DNA of 64,000 bases from contig NC_039513.1 of the NCBI RefSeq assembly GCF_003672135.1, forward strand, positions 8,742,833 to 8,806,832, written 5' to 3'. Positions 23,654 to 37,100 of this stretch are shown here, piece after piece (the first letter of the stretch is position 1; each line of letters begins with the position of its first letter). This stretch comes from Ooceraea biroi. Taxonomy: Eukaryota; Arthropoda; Insecta; Hymenoptera; Formicidae. A program made the translations under genes and the position numbers. Below the pieces are notes generated by a model. The model saw only the letters and a list, made by a program, of their open reading frames with translations, was not told the origin of the DNA and did not search any database.

Positions 23654-26600
23654 TTTAGTCGGACACTTGCCGCACCTGGAGTACAATTCGCCGGCTGCGT
23701 GCGAGTGGTGCGCCGCTTCTTCGTCGTCTACGCTGTCGAGTACTTCATCGTTCACTTGACATTTGCGCGGTGGGCGGATAATCGCAGCCGTTTCTACCGT
23801 GGAGCCGTTTCTACATGGGAGAAGGAAAGAGAGTCGCTCGAGAATTTGCGCCGTCGGGAATTTTCACTTAATCGTGTCCGCTGCTGCCGCCGCCGCCTCG
23901 ACCCCCTTCGATCTGCACGTTTCCGGGATGACAGTCCGCAAAGATCGCACAGAGAGACACTTCCGTTCTTCTTTTCGCTTCTGCGGTACTTTAGAAACAG
24001 CCGGACGTCTGCGCACGGACGGAAGTCGCGTTGCCGCGATTCCCCCGAACCGGGATTCCTTCGCGTACGCCGATTTGTCGTCGCCGTGATGTTTCTGCTA
24101 CGTTCCCTTTTTCTTGATCCTCTGGGGGGATTCCTCCCGGAGTCCTGAGCTTCTCAAAAAGATCTCGAATACCGATCGCGTCGTTTTAGCGTGAAAAAAG
24201 AAACTCCATCTTGCGTTCGGATTTAATGGAACGAGCGGAATCTCTGTCGGCGCTCTCGTCGTGATTTATTTTCGCGCTACGAAATGTAGCGCCTTTCCTT
24301 ATTTCGCTCCTTGGGAAACTCGCGGATACGGTAAAGATTGGCCGCGGCACCCCGCGGGCAGCAGCTGTTGTATCGCAGCGATCCGCACCCCCCCGCGAGC
24401 CCAATCAAAATTGAATCTATCACGCCGGGCTTTTTATCCTGACGATACTTATCCGGCGATTTATTTGATCAACGAGGGGGAAGAAGATTCCCTTGATTGC
24501 TCGCGCGGGCGGGGATGTTTTTCGACGTCGCCACGTGTTTTTTTAGGCCAGCGCGATAACTACGCTCAGCTTTCCTGTAGTCGTGCGAGGATAGTTTCGT
24601 CGTTACTCCGGCTTACTTCGGTCATTCCGCAGGGGTCTTTCCAGGCTTAACGGTCTTCCTTTTATCGTCAGTTGTTAGACGACGAGCGTCGCTTTCCTCG
24701 TTGTCCTGCAACGTTTCTCGTCCTCTCCGCAACTTCCTCCGAACTCTCTCCCTCGGGTGCGCTCGCTAACTTTTTATGCGAGTAGCCTCGACGTCTCCCC
24801 CGTTTCTTTCTGTTTTGCACACCTTGTCCAGGTGTGCGCCACACCGCGAGCACTCGTGTATCAAACGGATCGCCTCCTCACGACGCTTATCTTTTCTTCA
24901 CGCATGACGCGACGTCTTCTCCCCGTGACGCGAATGGCATTAGCGCCGTCTTCGTCGTTTCCCGTGATCTCTGTTAATTAGCGCGGGATAATTACTCACA
25001 GCGACGCGAAAGCCGACGCGAGGAGCCTCGAGCAGCCGAGTTTCGCACCGGGCCCTCCTCTCGGAAGTTGGCTGGAGAATGCGCTCGGAGAACAAACGGA
25101 ATGTTTTCACTTCACCAAAGACTCGTCATCGTTGATGAACTGACTCCTCTTCCGGCCGCGGTTCGTTAGTTGTATCAAAGCGAAAGCCGCGTTGCCTCAC
25201 GAGCGCAGCGGCGCGAAACTCCTCACTCGCAAATTTCATCCGGCGCTCGCGATCGTCCGCCGCGCGCCTGATCTACACTTTATTTTCCGCCCTTATTCCG
25301 TTACACGGCGGACAGAAAAAACGGATTGTCAGGAATCAGCGAGTGTGCATTTTTTATCTCGCAGTTTTATGCACTCTCTCTCTTTGTCGCGCGGTTCTTT
25401 TCCCAGCGTTGTGTCAGTGTTTCTCGTAATTCGGTACTTTTTGCGATCTTTCCGACTCCTCGCGGGAATGCGGCGTTCCGGGCGCGACGAGTTCGAACGA
25501 GATGCACCACCATCCACGTGACACTTTCGCCCCAGGCCACGTGCCGCGATCGCGACTGTCCACCCCTACCTTCTTTCGCCGCGGTGCTTTTCTGCACCAG
25601 CGAACATGATTCTTTGCGTTGCACTGAATTATTCTATCGATCCGGACAACAACAGGAGCGCACTTTTCAGCAGATTGGCTATCGTCACTGTATCCTATCA
25701 CTGGTGAATCCTCATGCGTATCCTCGTGAGCGCACTGTCACTCTCAATCACACGACGGTTCATCGACTTTGTCGAGTCTCATTGCATCGCGAGTCCCTCG
25801 ATTTCAAAACTTTTTTGCCGCGAATTCTTATCTCGCTTCTTATCTTGTAAGAATTCTCCACAGGACCAACAAAAATGATTTCACCCAAAAATGACGCGTC
25901 ACAAATTTGTTCTCATGCATCCCACCCCATCCACTTTCTGACTCCGAGGGGAACTCGCGTGCGGCGTCGATGCCTACGTACATGCGTGACACCGTGCACT
26001 CGCGTGCAGGTGAGTTCCAAGCGTTATTACAAGTACTCGAGAACCTTTTCCATCGGCAGTTCGTAGTTGACAGAAACCCTTGGCGGGAGCAGTACGACGA
26101 ATAAGGTGCCACTCCCACCCGCGCATGCTCCACTACTCCACTCTCCGAATCGTGACTCCCCCTTCCCTCTTGCTTATTTTCTCCTTTCCCCGTCGACGAG
26201 CCATCGTCCCCCTTTCCCAACCTTGTCTTCCTTCTCGCCGCGTGATCTCCCTATTTGCTTCGTTTTCGAATCGTTTTCTCCGTCCCTCCTACTCACCGAA
26301 CCGTCTTTCTTCGTTGGTCCCCTCGTTTTGCCTTTATCTCTCTCTTTCTTTCTCGCCCTTTCTGCCTCTGGTCTCCCACCACCGTGTCACCGCACGTGGT
26401 TCCCGTCAGAGTGGGGTGATCCATAAACCAATTAATTCGGGTAATAAGCTTGGTCGGAGGGAGACCGATCCGAACACTCACCCCCTCGTCTGCCCGGGCA
26501 ACACGCCGCCAGATCCTCTTACTTTCTTCAGCTTGACTCGCCTTTGTTCGCCGTGGCGACTCGGTTTGCCAAATCGAAAACTGTCCGCCTATCTCCGGAC

Positions 26601-29217
26601 TTAACCGTTTGGCCACACGTATGGCGTGTCGGGGGGACGTGCCCCGTCGGAGTAGCGGTGCAATGGATTTACGAGATTACGCGGGATTTACGATTCGCCG
26701 CGTTCTTTTTCCACTCCGCAGCTAATGTAAATTCATCGCTTGTATTTGCGGTCTTACAGTGGAGGCGCACTCGCCGTGGCGGTTCGTAACAGTCGATCAA
26801 ATTAGCAAATTGTATTTGCGTTATAGCCATCAAGTCTGCATTCACAAAGCTACTTAAATGTGGAAAATTCGTTATTATTGCACTAGGCATTGACGAGAGC
26901 GGAAACGGAACAGAGAGCATCGATTCCCGTATCGTGCTTAATTCAGCGAAGAATTAAATATCAGGGGAACGGCCGGCGTAGCATCGCGCATTCCTAATGA
27001 CCGTCACGATCTGTTTTAATTTGTTAAATGTATTCATCGCGCGCCTCGTCGGTGTGCGCGTCAGTGTGCACGGGCATTCAAATGCAGCTAGCATAAGTTC
27101 GTCGCGACGACGGCGTCCCTTGTTCCCCGTGCCCAATGAGGGATTATTAAAGAAAGGCGCTCCTAGCGGGCCACGTAATAAATCAATTAGTTTAAATAAG
27201 AAGGGCCCAGAACGCGGGGGACATCGCGTCCCCCTGAAACCCCGTTCCCGCAGTTCGTTATTATGGGCCAGGCAGCCGGGCAGCAGCATCGTTGATCGCG
27301 TCGATAAATTAATTGCGCGTGATCGATTAATTAAAATGCCGACGCACTGGCGACGTGAGCCCAATACCGAGCAACGGAAATATTATTCCGGCGGCGCGGG
27401 GGATGCTCTCGCCGGCAGTAAAATAGCAGGAGCCTTGAAGCTCAGAATAGGGGGAGTCGCGACGCACCCCCATCGCGCGTCGCTAATCGTGACGTTTACG
27501 TCGCAACGGGCTCGCTGCACGCGTCGCGCCCGCGTTATTTCAATGGGACGATTCCGCGGTGGCGATTCTACGCCAATCATCCCGTTCCGGTGTGGCAGCG
27601 TATATATCGCCGCGGCTGCCGCGATTTGTCGAATGGATCGATGATGATTCGATTTATTCGCGTCGTCCCGTGAAAAGCCGGATATCGCGCGGCCGGAATA
27701 GAAGTGCCCGCCTGCGTTTACACACATTTGAATGACAGCTGAGAATTATTCGTTGCATAATACACGCCGCGTCCCGAGCTGCAGGATGCCCCGGATCCTG
27801 GATGCGAGTTGTTGGCGAATGAATTAGCATGCTAATTACACGGGCCGTCAAGCGCGCGCTGCGCGATTTCACAGCTACGGCAAGTTCGCAACAATGCGAA
27901 TCTTTTGTAACTACGCTAAATAGATCGTGACGCCTTTGTCTTCCTTTCACGCACGTATCCGCGTTTCTGTTTCTCTTCTGTGCAATTCGATCCGATTTTT
28001 GGGACAGATGTGCCGTCACCATGGGGAGACATCCGGTTAAAAGCATCCGATAATTCAATCCTCATAATCGCAAGATCATTGATCCTTTCGCAAGATAAAA
28101 TCGCTATTTTCCTCATGAACGTACGTTTGAAATATCGATGAAACGCGCTCATGTTTCACACGTGTGCATTCGGATCTCTCTATCGTGTCATGTTTCTGTC
28201 ACGATCGGCAAGAGAACACAAAAAATTACAGGCTGGTTCGTGCCTTTAAATGACTGTATGTATACGCAGGCTGAGCGGAATCCAATTAGCCGCAATAAAT
28301 AATTCCAAGAGACGCGAGAATAGAATCGATGGCGAAACTCGAAACTTCGTATTTCCACCCTCCTTCGAAAATGTTTAATCCGGCATTCGAGAGAGGTTTT
28401 TGTTGTGCGTTTTATTGACAAATTGGTTACGCGGATCGTGAGAGCTTGCGAGGGCAAATTAATGCGATCGATGAGTCGTGCTTCCCGCTTGTTCGTCGTG
28501 CCATCGATTTCCCTCGGATGTTCGATCGTTCAGAAAAACCGCAAGAGATACGCTCCTCAATTATCGCAGCGGAAACCGTATTTACAGATCGCTTACACTC
28601 CTCCGCAACCCTCCACGTGCGTTCAGTTGCATTATTATCAGGACCCTGGATCACCACTCTTTTTTAACAAACTTCGATTCCGTCGATCAACATGCTTTCT
28701 CCTCCACTTATCTAGCTTTTTACGTCAATTATGCGAGGTCTTGATTAATTAGAAACTCGTGAAAATTTATTGTGATAAAATTAGAATAATTTTCTACAAG
28801 CCAAACGTCTATCACCTGAATCCTGGAAACCCTGTTAAGTGTAGGATTTGAATCGATTAGGAATAGACGCATTCAGCATCGCTTCGTCTCTAATGACGAG
28901 TGCGATGTGATTCGTCGCAAACCGTCCGCTTGGATTTGTCCGGAGCCAGCTTAACCCCGGAACACGTTATCGCTCGCAGCTGGTATTTTTCTTCCCGTGG
29001 CTGAGGTGTCAAGACTACTTTCTCCATGGTGGTTTTAAGGAAGGCATTTTTCGGAACGGCACTGTCCGATCGTTATCATCCCGGTTAGGGCGTTAGGGGG
29101 ATGGGGGATGGTAGTGGAGGTAGAAAGTGTCACGGTGTCGAGCCGGTCTTAAGATCCTGAGCGAGCCCATTCGTCTCCGAGACTCATCTCGCTAACCTCA
29201 CCCTCGCAGAAGCTCGT
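23654..29217. other. 5' flank of the beat-like gene and following non-coding stretch
   Basis: The first several hundred bases presumably contain the 5' untranslated region and promoter of the beat-like gene; no TATA box or other clear core element stands out. From about 23.7 to 26.8 kb the DNA is rich in CpG and pyrimidine runs and open in many frames, for example a CT-rich block at 26150-26350, without recognisable domains. Near 27.1-27.3 kb a block with unusually even composition around GCGGGCCACG and AAGGGCCCAGAACGC might be a conserved non-coding element, but that needs comparison with other species. Confidence 0.4.
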
Positions 29218-29398
29218 TTATACGGCAACCAACCCCGGCTGCGGTGGTTGCTCCTGCCTGGCAGGCACCTTCAAATTCAAGCCCGGTACGAGGTCCCTGC
29301 CTCCGAGCCTGATCCATTCCTCCACCTCCTCTCCTACATAGGAGAACGTGTAGTGATAGCCCTCGAGCTCGCAATGCAGAGGTGGGAAAATTAATAGA
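29218..29398 (-). CDS. Possible terminal coding exon, unidentified
   Basis: The minus strand is open here, ending in TAA at 29220-29218, and reads like coding sequence: LHCELEGYHYTFSYVGEEVE, then EWIRLGGRDLVPGLNLKVPA. Third codon positions are GC-rich while the DNA just upstream is AT-rich. A possible acceptor is TTCAG just before 29398. No family was recognised and no partner exon was found. The plus strand is also open over the same bases (about 66 codons), so the strand is not certain. It may be the last exon of an unseen gene, or chance. Confidence 0.25.
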
Positions 29399-31664
29399 CT
29401 GAAGCCGAAAGTTTCGCGTTACCTCTTGTATCCATAAAATCCGAAATCTCGAATTTATTGTAATCTATAGTAACAGAATTATGATATGTCGACTCGAATT
29501 TATTGTAATCTCTTCTTGCTGCGATACTTTTTATTTGGACAATTTGCGCCGAAACAGGAATTTAGCTTGCAATTCTTATTCAAACCTCAGGGATAATGCA
29601 AAATATTGAGCTTAAAGGTATCTAAATTTATTTACAAAAATATATTTTTTAATTATACTCTCGAATCAATCATTTATCTTGGCTAATAAATACTCACCGA
29701 TAGTAATAAACTTGGTATTTAATTATGTTGTATTTTATTTTATTTTTCTTTGATATTCTTTCATTAGTTTAATGTATCATGATTTTATTTACGGTCAGGA
29801 GAATATTTATATGAGTGCATTACACGTCTACGTTAATGCTTGGGAGGTTCCGATATCTCACGTGAGGACATCAATGCCATTACTATTCCCTTGCTTTGCC
29901 CTCCTGTAGGGGAGGGGCTTTCCTACTCCCGTCTAATCTGGAAAGCCCTGTAACCCGGACTAATGGACCACGCGGGAGAGATCAATCTGCGTTACCTTCG
30001 CGCGAATTATTTTTCCGCGAGTACGACTGTCCGCGCGTTTTCCATCGCGTGTGTACGCATGGTATTATTGACGCTAACGCTAACAAATAAATGAAAAGCG
30101 CGGAGCCACATAAAAGTCGGGTTTTGTGCCTGGGACCATTGTATTGTTATTATGCATTATGTATTATCCATCGAATATTTCCAATCTGTCAATAATGTAA
30201 ATGTCCCACATGAATTAAATAAAAGAAGAAAAAAATACAATTTCTTGATTAAGCATGAAACCTGTAAATCGTTTAATTGCTGATAAATGTCGAATTTGAT
30301 ACAGCGGAATTTAAATTACGAGAACCCATCACATAATCTTTTATTTTTTTATGAAATATAGATAGTACTTGTGTGTGTATGCGTTTATTTCTGTTTTTTT
30401 GCACGAGCTCAATTTACGCGAATCGCGGCTTTACGCGAATCGCGGCTTTACGCGATATCTCTTTCGAGAACGCGTAAATCGAGAATGACGCGTGTCAAAG
30501 GTCGCGTTGATGCAAGACTAGTGCGCGATTTCATCGGCGAGTCCCGGAGCGCGTTCGGCATTGAAAACTTATTTGTTTATTGTATAATCCGACATTGTGG
30601 AATCTAGACCATGGGAAAGTCTGATAATTCCTGCGTGAATTGCAGTGCTTGTCGTCGTTTCACGTGATTCTAATTTCCACGAAGTTCAACGGATTTCAAT
30701 AAACGGCACTTGGCAGCAATCGCGTTAATAACGTGAAACGCGACGCCGCATTATGATACGCATCGCGTTTACGTCGAGATCTCGGTCTCATCTTGGAACG
30801 CGCGAATCTTATTTTAGCGCACGCATCACGCGTTAAATCGCAGAATGCATTGAGCGAAACGCGAAACGCGACGCCGGATACGCATCGCGAATCGAGGTCT
30901 GATGGTTCCTTTTTTCGTGGATTGCTCGCACACGAAGCCCGGGTCGGGCTTTAACGGCGCCCGAAGTTTAGAACGCCAAAATCGAATGGGCGACCAGTCG
31001 CCTTTTTATTACCCGTATTCCCCCGGATAATGGCCGCACGCGTGTACATCGTCGTAGAAAATCGAACCGTGAACCAAAATTTATTTTTTACCCACATTGA
31101 GAGTTCCCGGAAACTGCAAAGCGCTCGTTGCGAAAGCTCAATAATACCGGAATTGAATAATATCGGAATTTTCCCGATACGGTCTCGCTTGCTGCGCCGC
31201 ATTACAACCCGCCTAGGAGATTATTACGATTGCGTACGTATTGCGCACTGTTTTGTAATGATATTCCATCGCGAGGTATCGCACACGTGTGTCATACGTA
31301 CAGATATACTCGGCTTTATTTTTACGGTTTCGCTATTGGATCACCGTAACGTAATTCTCACGTTATTAGCACGCGCGCACGCGATCACTGCATATTCGCG
31401 GCTTAATATCACATGTGATATGCATCATTATCTTCTCTTGAACGAATATTTCTCTCGCGACTTCATTTTCAGCGATTTTCCGCGGTTTTAATATTTTTGC
31501 TGGCGGAAACGCAGCTTAATTCAATTCGTTATCGACGTGTTCGTTGTCTTTTTTCCTTCCCTACCCCCTTTTTATGGCTGCTGTGTCTCTCAGGCGTCTC
31601 CAAGCTCTCCATTTTCGTTTGTTTGAAAAATTCGCGTCGATCTATACGGGACGACGACGGTAGT

Positions 31665-31691
31665 GGCGGCGGCGGCGGCGGCGGCGGCAGC
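31665..31691. repeat. (GGC)n trinucleotide repeat
   Basis: About nine GGC units; the array codes for glycine in a spurious plus-strand frame. Confidence 0.9.
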
Positions 31692-32618
31692 GACGAAGTA
31701 ATGGCGGTGTTTCCGCTAAAATGTTATTTGAACGACAAAGTGGTTTGGCTGCGCAGCCTGCGGGGTGTTATATTATACACATTTACGCGTTTACACAGGG
31801 AGTCCAGCACCCCCGCGTTCAGTTTACCGACCACGTGTCGCAGCACCCCTTCGAACGTGCCCCTCGCAAGCGCGCGCGCACGTTGCACGCCGCGTATGTG
31901 TGCATATGTGCGAGCACCAGTTTATATGGTTGCACATACGTTGTACTTACCGTTTGCGCGGTCGTGTACACACATATTGTCGTACATCGGCGTACAAGAC
32001 TCCATTCTTCCCCGTCCGCGGACCCTCGCATCTCGAAACTCGACTGAAACGATTAAAAATCGAGGATCGCGCGGAGTATACTTGAAAAATCGAGCCAGAG
32101 ACCACAGTCTTGCGTAGACAAGTCCAAGTGGATTTCGTTCGGATATTGGCTGACAATAAATCACAATAATTTCCGAAAAGGGACGCCGCCGTTGAATCGC
32201 GCGTGATTTTTGCTGAGGGAACGCCAATATCAAATTGATCGAGAGACTCGCCGTTGTAAAAGTGAGGGTGTGGACCTCCCTGCGTACATACGACGCGTAT
32301 ATAACGATACTCGCGTGCATACGTGGAGCCCGGTGTTCCACCCTCGCGTGCGCGCGCGCTGAACAATGTACACATACACGATGCTGGGTTTGTCGAAGCG
32401 GGGTCGTCGGATTCGGCAAGCCTCGTACGCGGCACCCCGTGTACACGTCTGTGCGGGGGTGCCGGGGGGGTGAGGGTTGCGGGGGTTTAGTGGAAATAGC
32501 GACGTACTGCGACGACGGAGAGCGAGAGCGCGGGAAGAAGGGGTGGCTTGGTGATGGCGCTTATTGAATTATTAATTAAGCCGGTTAATTAATAAACGAT
32601 AGGTCGTGAGTCCCGGTA

Positions 32619-32620
<2 letters not shown>

Positions 32621-32652
<32 letters not shown>
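32621..32652. repeat. (CAGC)n tetranucleotide repeat
   Basis: Eight tandem CAGC units. Confidence 0.9.
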
Positions 32653-33372
32653 TACACTGCACCGGGGCCTCGTCTACTCGTTTCTACTACCGACTGCTGT
32701 TACTGCAACCACCATCCCTCGGCAGCCACCCCCGCTTCTCATATCCTTTACACACCTCTGGTCCTGTGTAACCATCGAGCCGTATCGTTCCCGTCCCCTC
32801 CTGTCACCAGAGGCGACGACAGCGGTCTTTCTGTACCCGACGTCGTAATTTCGTTCGAAGCAGCTCGATCTTTTCGAAAAGCGATATATTACGTCCGCTC
32901 TCGATACATCGCCGCGGCTATCATAACCGATCGGGCCGGATGTAATAAAAACCGAGCGTCACTTTTAGCGGACGTATTCTGCCCATTTACTGGTGGTATT
33001 ACCAATTAAGAGGAGAAAAAACGGACCACTGACCTGGAGAACCAACAAGCATAAGAAAAGAGAGAACTTGATGGAGTGGATCGATAATGTTTACTGATGA
33101 GGATATTTAGGAATTCTCGTCTCTCAGGAATATTCTCGTGCGGATACTCGATTATATTTTTGCTCGAGATCCTCTTTTATTATGTAGACGTACCGATAAA
33201 GAGACACGAATAATGGAAAAGTAGAATGAGCTTCTCGAAATGAACGTGGAAAATGCTTCGAAAATGTTAATAACACTCGTAATTTATGGATATATGAGAG
33301 CAGAATAGACGAGCAATTTTTACATATTTTCTTTAAACTTTAAAGCGAGTAGTTCTTCACCAGTGAACCACT

Positions 33373-34104
33373 CATGGGCGTCCGCAGGATTTTTTCCAGG
33401 GGGAGGCATGATTTAAAATGTTACTTCCAGAATTAAAATACTTATAATTTAATTGAATGAATGGAAAAGATTAAAAATACTGGAATTTTCTTCAGAAAAT
33501 CTAATGCTTAAAGAACTTATAAGCGAATCTATATGGTAAAAACAGGCTTAGTTTATAGTATTCTTTGGGATCCTCTGTGAAATAGTTCGCTCTTTTAGTT
33601 TGTTTTAATACAATTCGTGGTACTTTAATCTCAACACCAATCGAGCAGCTAATTTCTCGTATTCTGTGAAAATATTGTCAAATTTATCCCGTTCTTCATG
33701 AAGAATAAAGAATTAAACGTTTTATATGATTTTGACGTTCGAGCAAATTTATTTGTTTATTTTGCAATAGTACAGAAATTGATTCTAATATTTCGGAATA
33801 TTTTGATATTATAAATAGGCATAATAGAAATGTCGGTCTAATTGCGGAACAGTATAAACAATGAGCTTTTTGCTTACCACTAGTGGACCCTTCAGAAATT
33901 TCAAGCAATATATTGTTCCAATATTGTTTCGAAATGCTTTTTAAATTGACTAATAGATTTATGCTTCTCGGTCGACATGCTATAAACGTGCGTTGCGGCG
34001 ACAATCTGCAATCTGTTTTCTTTATTTCAAGGAAAAATAAATTGTTTGCTGATTCCAGGAGGGGGCAAATGCCCGGTCTTGCCCCCCCCCTGCGGACGCC
34101 CATG
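33373..34104 (-). mobile_element. hAT-like element, non-autonomous, with perfect 8-bp target duplication
   Basis: The element is 732 bp. It starts CATGGGCGTCCGCAG and ends with the inverse complement, giving terminal inverted repeats of 15 bases. GAACCACT occurs immediately on both sides (33365-33372 and 34105-34112), an exact 8-bp target duplication. Eight-base duplications are made by hAT and P-type transposases. The decayed coding remnants inside (see the pseudogene entry) favour hAT, in the group that includes ZMYM1-like and THAP0-like domesticated proteins. The poly-C and poly-G runs near both ends are part of the element. Confidence 0.9.
33481..34103 (-). pseudogene. Decayed hAT-type transposase remnant
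   Basis: The minus strand has a 135-codon open frame (33696-34103) followed by frame-shifted pieces that read RDKFDNIFTEYEKLAARL, then in another frame PRIVLKQTKRAN and EDPKEYYKLSLF, then DSLISSLSIRFSEE. The sequence around EDP.EYY and the LI..L..RF stretch resemble the dimerisation or insertion region of hAT-type transposases related to ZMYM1 and the 52-kDa repressor proteins. At least two frame breaks and the short overall length show that it is non-functional. Assignment is by pattern recall, without a search. Confidence 0.6.
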
Positions 34105-34112
34105 GAACCACT

Positions 34113-37100
34113 ATTCGCTTATCGGGGAAAACGGAGTGAACGCGATGGCGATACGAGAGCGGATACAATACCCTGGCAGCAAGGGAGTTAAAAATTTGGG
34201 GTACAGCCGGGAGCGACGCGGCTGTGAGCTGCAAGAAGTGTGCCTGGAGGAACGAGACTCTCCGCGGGACGTGGCTGAATCAAATTACACGATATGGACC
34301 GTAAAATAAATAGAAGAATATTCATTCCATTTGTGCGATCTTTTCCCCTTTTTTTTCTGTTATCCGTCACCTCTATGCACCCACGTTCTTTTTTTTTTCT
34401 TTCTCGTGCGTGTTCATCCACTCACCGATTCTCTTTCGACCCTCATGAACGCGTACGGCTCGCACGCGGATCTCGTTTTTGAAAATTAGACTCGCTGCCC
34501 TCTGCTAGTTTCTATTGGCGCGTTGTTGCACGCACAGCGCGACACAACCAAATTATGACAACTCGCCATTCGAGAGTCTCGAGCGAGTAACTAAAATTAA
34601 CTGGACAGGGAAAAGAAGTTGCAAAAACGCTCTGCGAAAGTACGGAAACTCAGTCGGCGCATCGCGCGATGGAATTCCTTTTGTACAGAGAACGGCGTAG
34701 CCGGCTCGCGCTTCGATAGTAAGTTTCCCTGAACAACTTGAACAGGATTCTTCTTTAACGTAAATTTAACGGAAAGTTTTACAGCCCGAGCAATGCTTTT
34801 TTTTTAGTTTATTCACTCAACATATGCGATGAACAACATTGTGTTTGATTAACTCAATTGCAATTCGTACTCCTGCAATTGTGGAGTTTAATCTCCGGAA
34901 TTTGCCGTTGAACGAAAAATCGCCGCGGCCAATCACGATAATTAGCTCTTCTTCGGCGAATTCGCCCGCGCCCGGCGCGCGTTCATCCTGCGTTCGTCCT
35001 GCAGGACGAGCAGTCGTGATAGGAGACACTGTCGCAGGGGATGCTGTGGTAGGCTGAAAGCCACGGGGGAGGCAGGAGGACGTCGGGTCAGAATCTGGGA
35101 CAAAAACTGTAATCGAATCTCCAGCGTCTAGCTGGGAAACTCTCTTTTCCGGTCGCGCAATTTAACGAATTTTTTTCTACCCCCTCCCCCTTCGCCAAGT
35201 CCCTCCGCCGGGACAAATCCAGTTTCCGAAAACCGCCCCCTCGCTCGAAGTCACTGGGTTATTGCGTGATTGAATTAGCCAAGTTTTTCGAACGGTGGCA
35301 GAGGTCCGGGGTAGGAAGGGAGAAAATTTCGTCATCGACAGCGAAGCTGACGGAAAAAATGGCGTCCTCCGGCCTTCCGTGACATCGCGCGAGAATTAGT
35401 CGTTTCTACGAGCAAAACGACAACTTGATAGCCGACATACGTGCTCTGTTTCAAAAGAGATCGCGCGCTCGTGGCTTGTCGGAGCATTATAAATATAGAA
35501 AGGATGTAACGGCGAAGAGCGATAAATATTATCGGCCTTTACTCTTTTTTATTTCTGTTCATTGCCCTTTTTATTTGTTCTCTTCTTAATTGAGTATGCA
35601 TTCCAAAGCTGGCAAATGGGAATGACATTCTTTGCCCGAGCGCCTCGCAACTACGACGACCATCGACTTTCTGTTTCGTGCGATCGCAACTGCAATCAAA
35701 GGATTTATTACTTTCGGCGGTTATTATTTTCCGTCTGCAGTCGTGCGATGAATGCGAATTGCCCATCCGCGTATGTCCGGCGCAGCGTGCTGTGCTCGCG
35801 TCTTACGACGCGACATAAACCACCGATGCCGATACGGATAGTTGGATGAGAAATTATCCCAACGAGCGGAGGTCCATACGGCGAATAAAATTTGCGACAG
35901 CGACGATGAGTGGCTGGCTCGCCTCTCTTCGCAATTCGCGCACGTAGCCCGAAGTCCCATGTTTTTTGCCACCCCTGCCCATCATCGGTCTATCCACCCT
36001 CCTCGCTCTCTCGCCCTCCTGTCGCGGCTATCCCACGGGAAATTTTAAACTCAGCCTGCCGCTGTCCGAATGAGACAACGAGAGAAAAAGGGAGGGAAAG
36101 CAAAAATGCGGAGGGAGAGAGCGAGAAGGGAGACGGGGGGAGATCGTATCGCAGGGACGGGAATAAGGCACGGACAAAACGGAGGAGCGTCTTCGGTTTC
36201 GCTGACTGCATACTGATAAGCCGTGTCGATATCGCCGTCAGGAGTTTCGTCAGCGCGACCGACGATGAGATACTCCTCTACCGAAAGTAACGACCGCCAC
36301 GAAGACAAGACGCTCGGTCAAATTGAACCGTCGCCGCTTCGTATGCCAATCGTAACAACCGGTTGGTCCCGCTCATGGTTGTCGTTGCTTCCCATCGTTT
36401 CAGCGTCCCTGGAAACCTCGCTGCTCTTTTCCTCGGTTTTCTCGCCGTCCTCAATTATCCGCCGGTCTTCGATAAATCCACAACGTCTGTGTTTCAATGA
36501 CAGAATCTCGTTCGATTTAAACGTATCGAGAGATATAGATTTAAATATATGGACTGAGATTACAATAGATCGTATCGATATATAAAATTTCTTTAAACTC
36601 TGGTGGCTTGCTCTCGCAATACGACCGTGCAATTTTGTGAAAAATTTTTGAACGAACGTGGAACACGGATATCACTAGTGCGGCGAGCGAACTTTTTAGC
36701 GAAGTCAATTTTGATTTTTGGATACTCGAAAATAATTTCGCGGCGGACAGGATTGCGAACATCGATTTTGAGAAGGCAGCGCGAGCGATGGTGTTAAGAG
36801 GATGACAGGGGAAAAAATTCGGCGACTCATTCCGGGAGATACTGTCGGCGGAATCAACTTTGGCGGACACCGCCGACCGAAATACGGGCCGAAATATCGC
36901 GCCACGTGTTGCCTTGAAAAATTAATCGTTCCCGGCTCCCTCGGGTCGGCCGACCAACCCTCCCTCGCTGCCGCCACATCCCGCCTATCCCTTCGTCCTG
37001 CGGAGGACGAGTTACCCTGTAAATTCTAACAAACGCGACGCATCGTCCTGCCGGGGCATGAAAATTAATGACAGGGGCGTGACAGGGGGTGGTACCTCCG

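Larger units (their letters stand above)
29399..33364. other. Non-coding stretch with short local repeats
   Basis: The first 1 kb is AT-rich and the rest CpG-rich. A unit reading TTACGCGAATCGCGGC is repeated from about 30413 to 30455. A related pair around GAAACGCGACGCCG occurs near 30736 and 30861. A plus-strand open frame of 153 codons at 31030-31491 and one of 206 codons at 31497-32117 have no recognisable domain; the second runs through a GGC microsatellite. Confidence 0.4.

Noticed and set aside
23654..23755. Upstream in-frame start for the beat-like protein
   Set aside because: It would place 34 charged residues before the hydrophobic signal segment and spoil secretion; the inner ATG is favoured.
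26997..27644. Plus-strand open frame of 215 codons
   Set aside because: No domain, no codon pattern beyond local CpG richness, and another long frame is open antisense. Long chance frames are common in this composition.
31497..32117. Plus-strand open frame of 206 codons
   Set aside because: It runs through a GGC microsatellite and low-complexity sequence, and has no recognisable fold.
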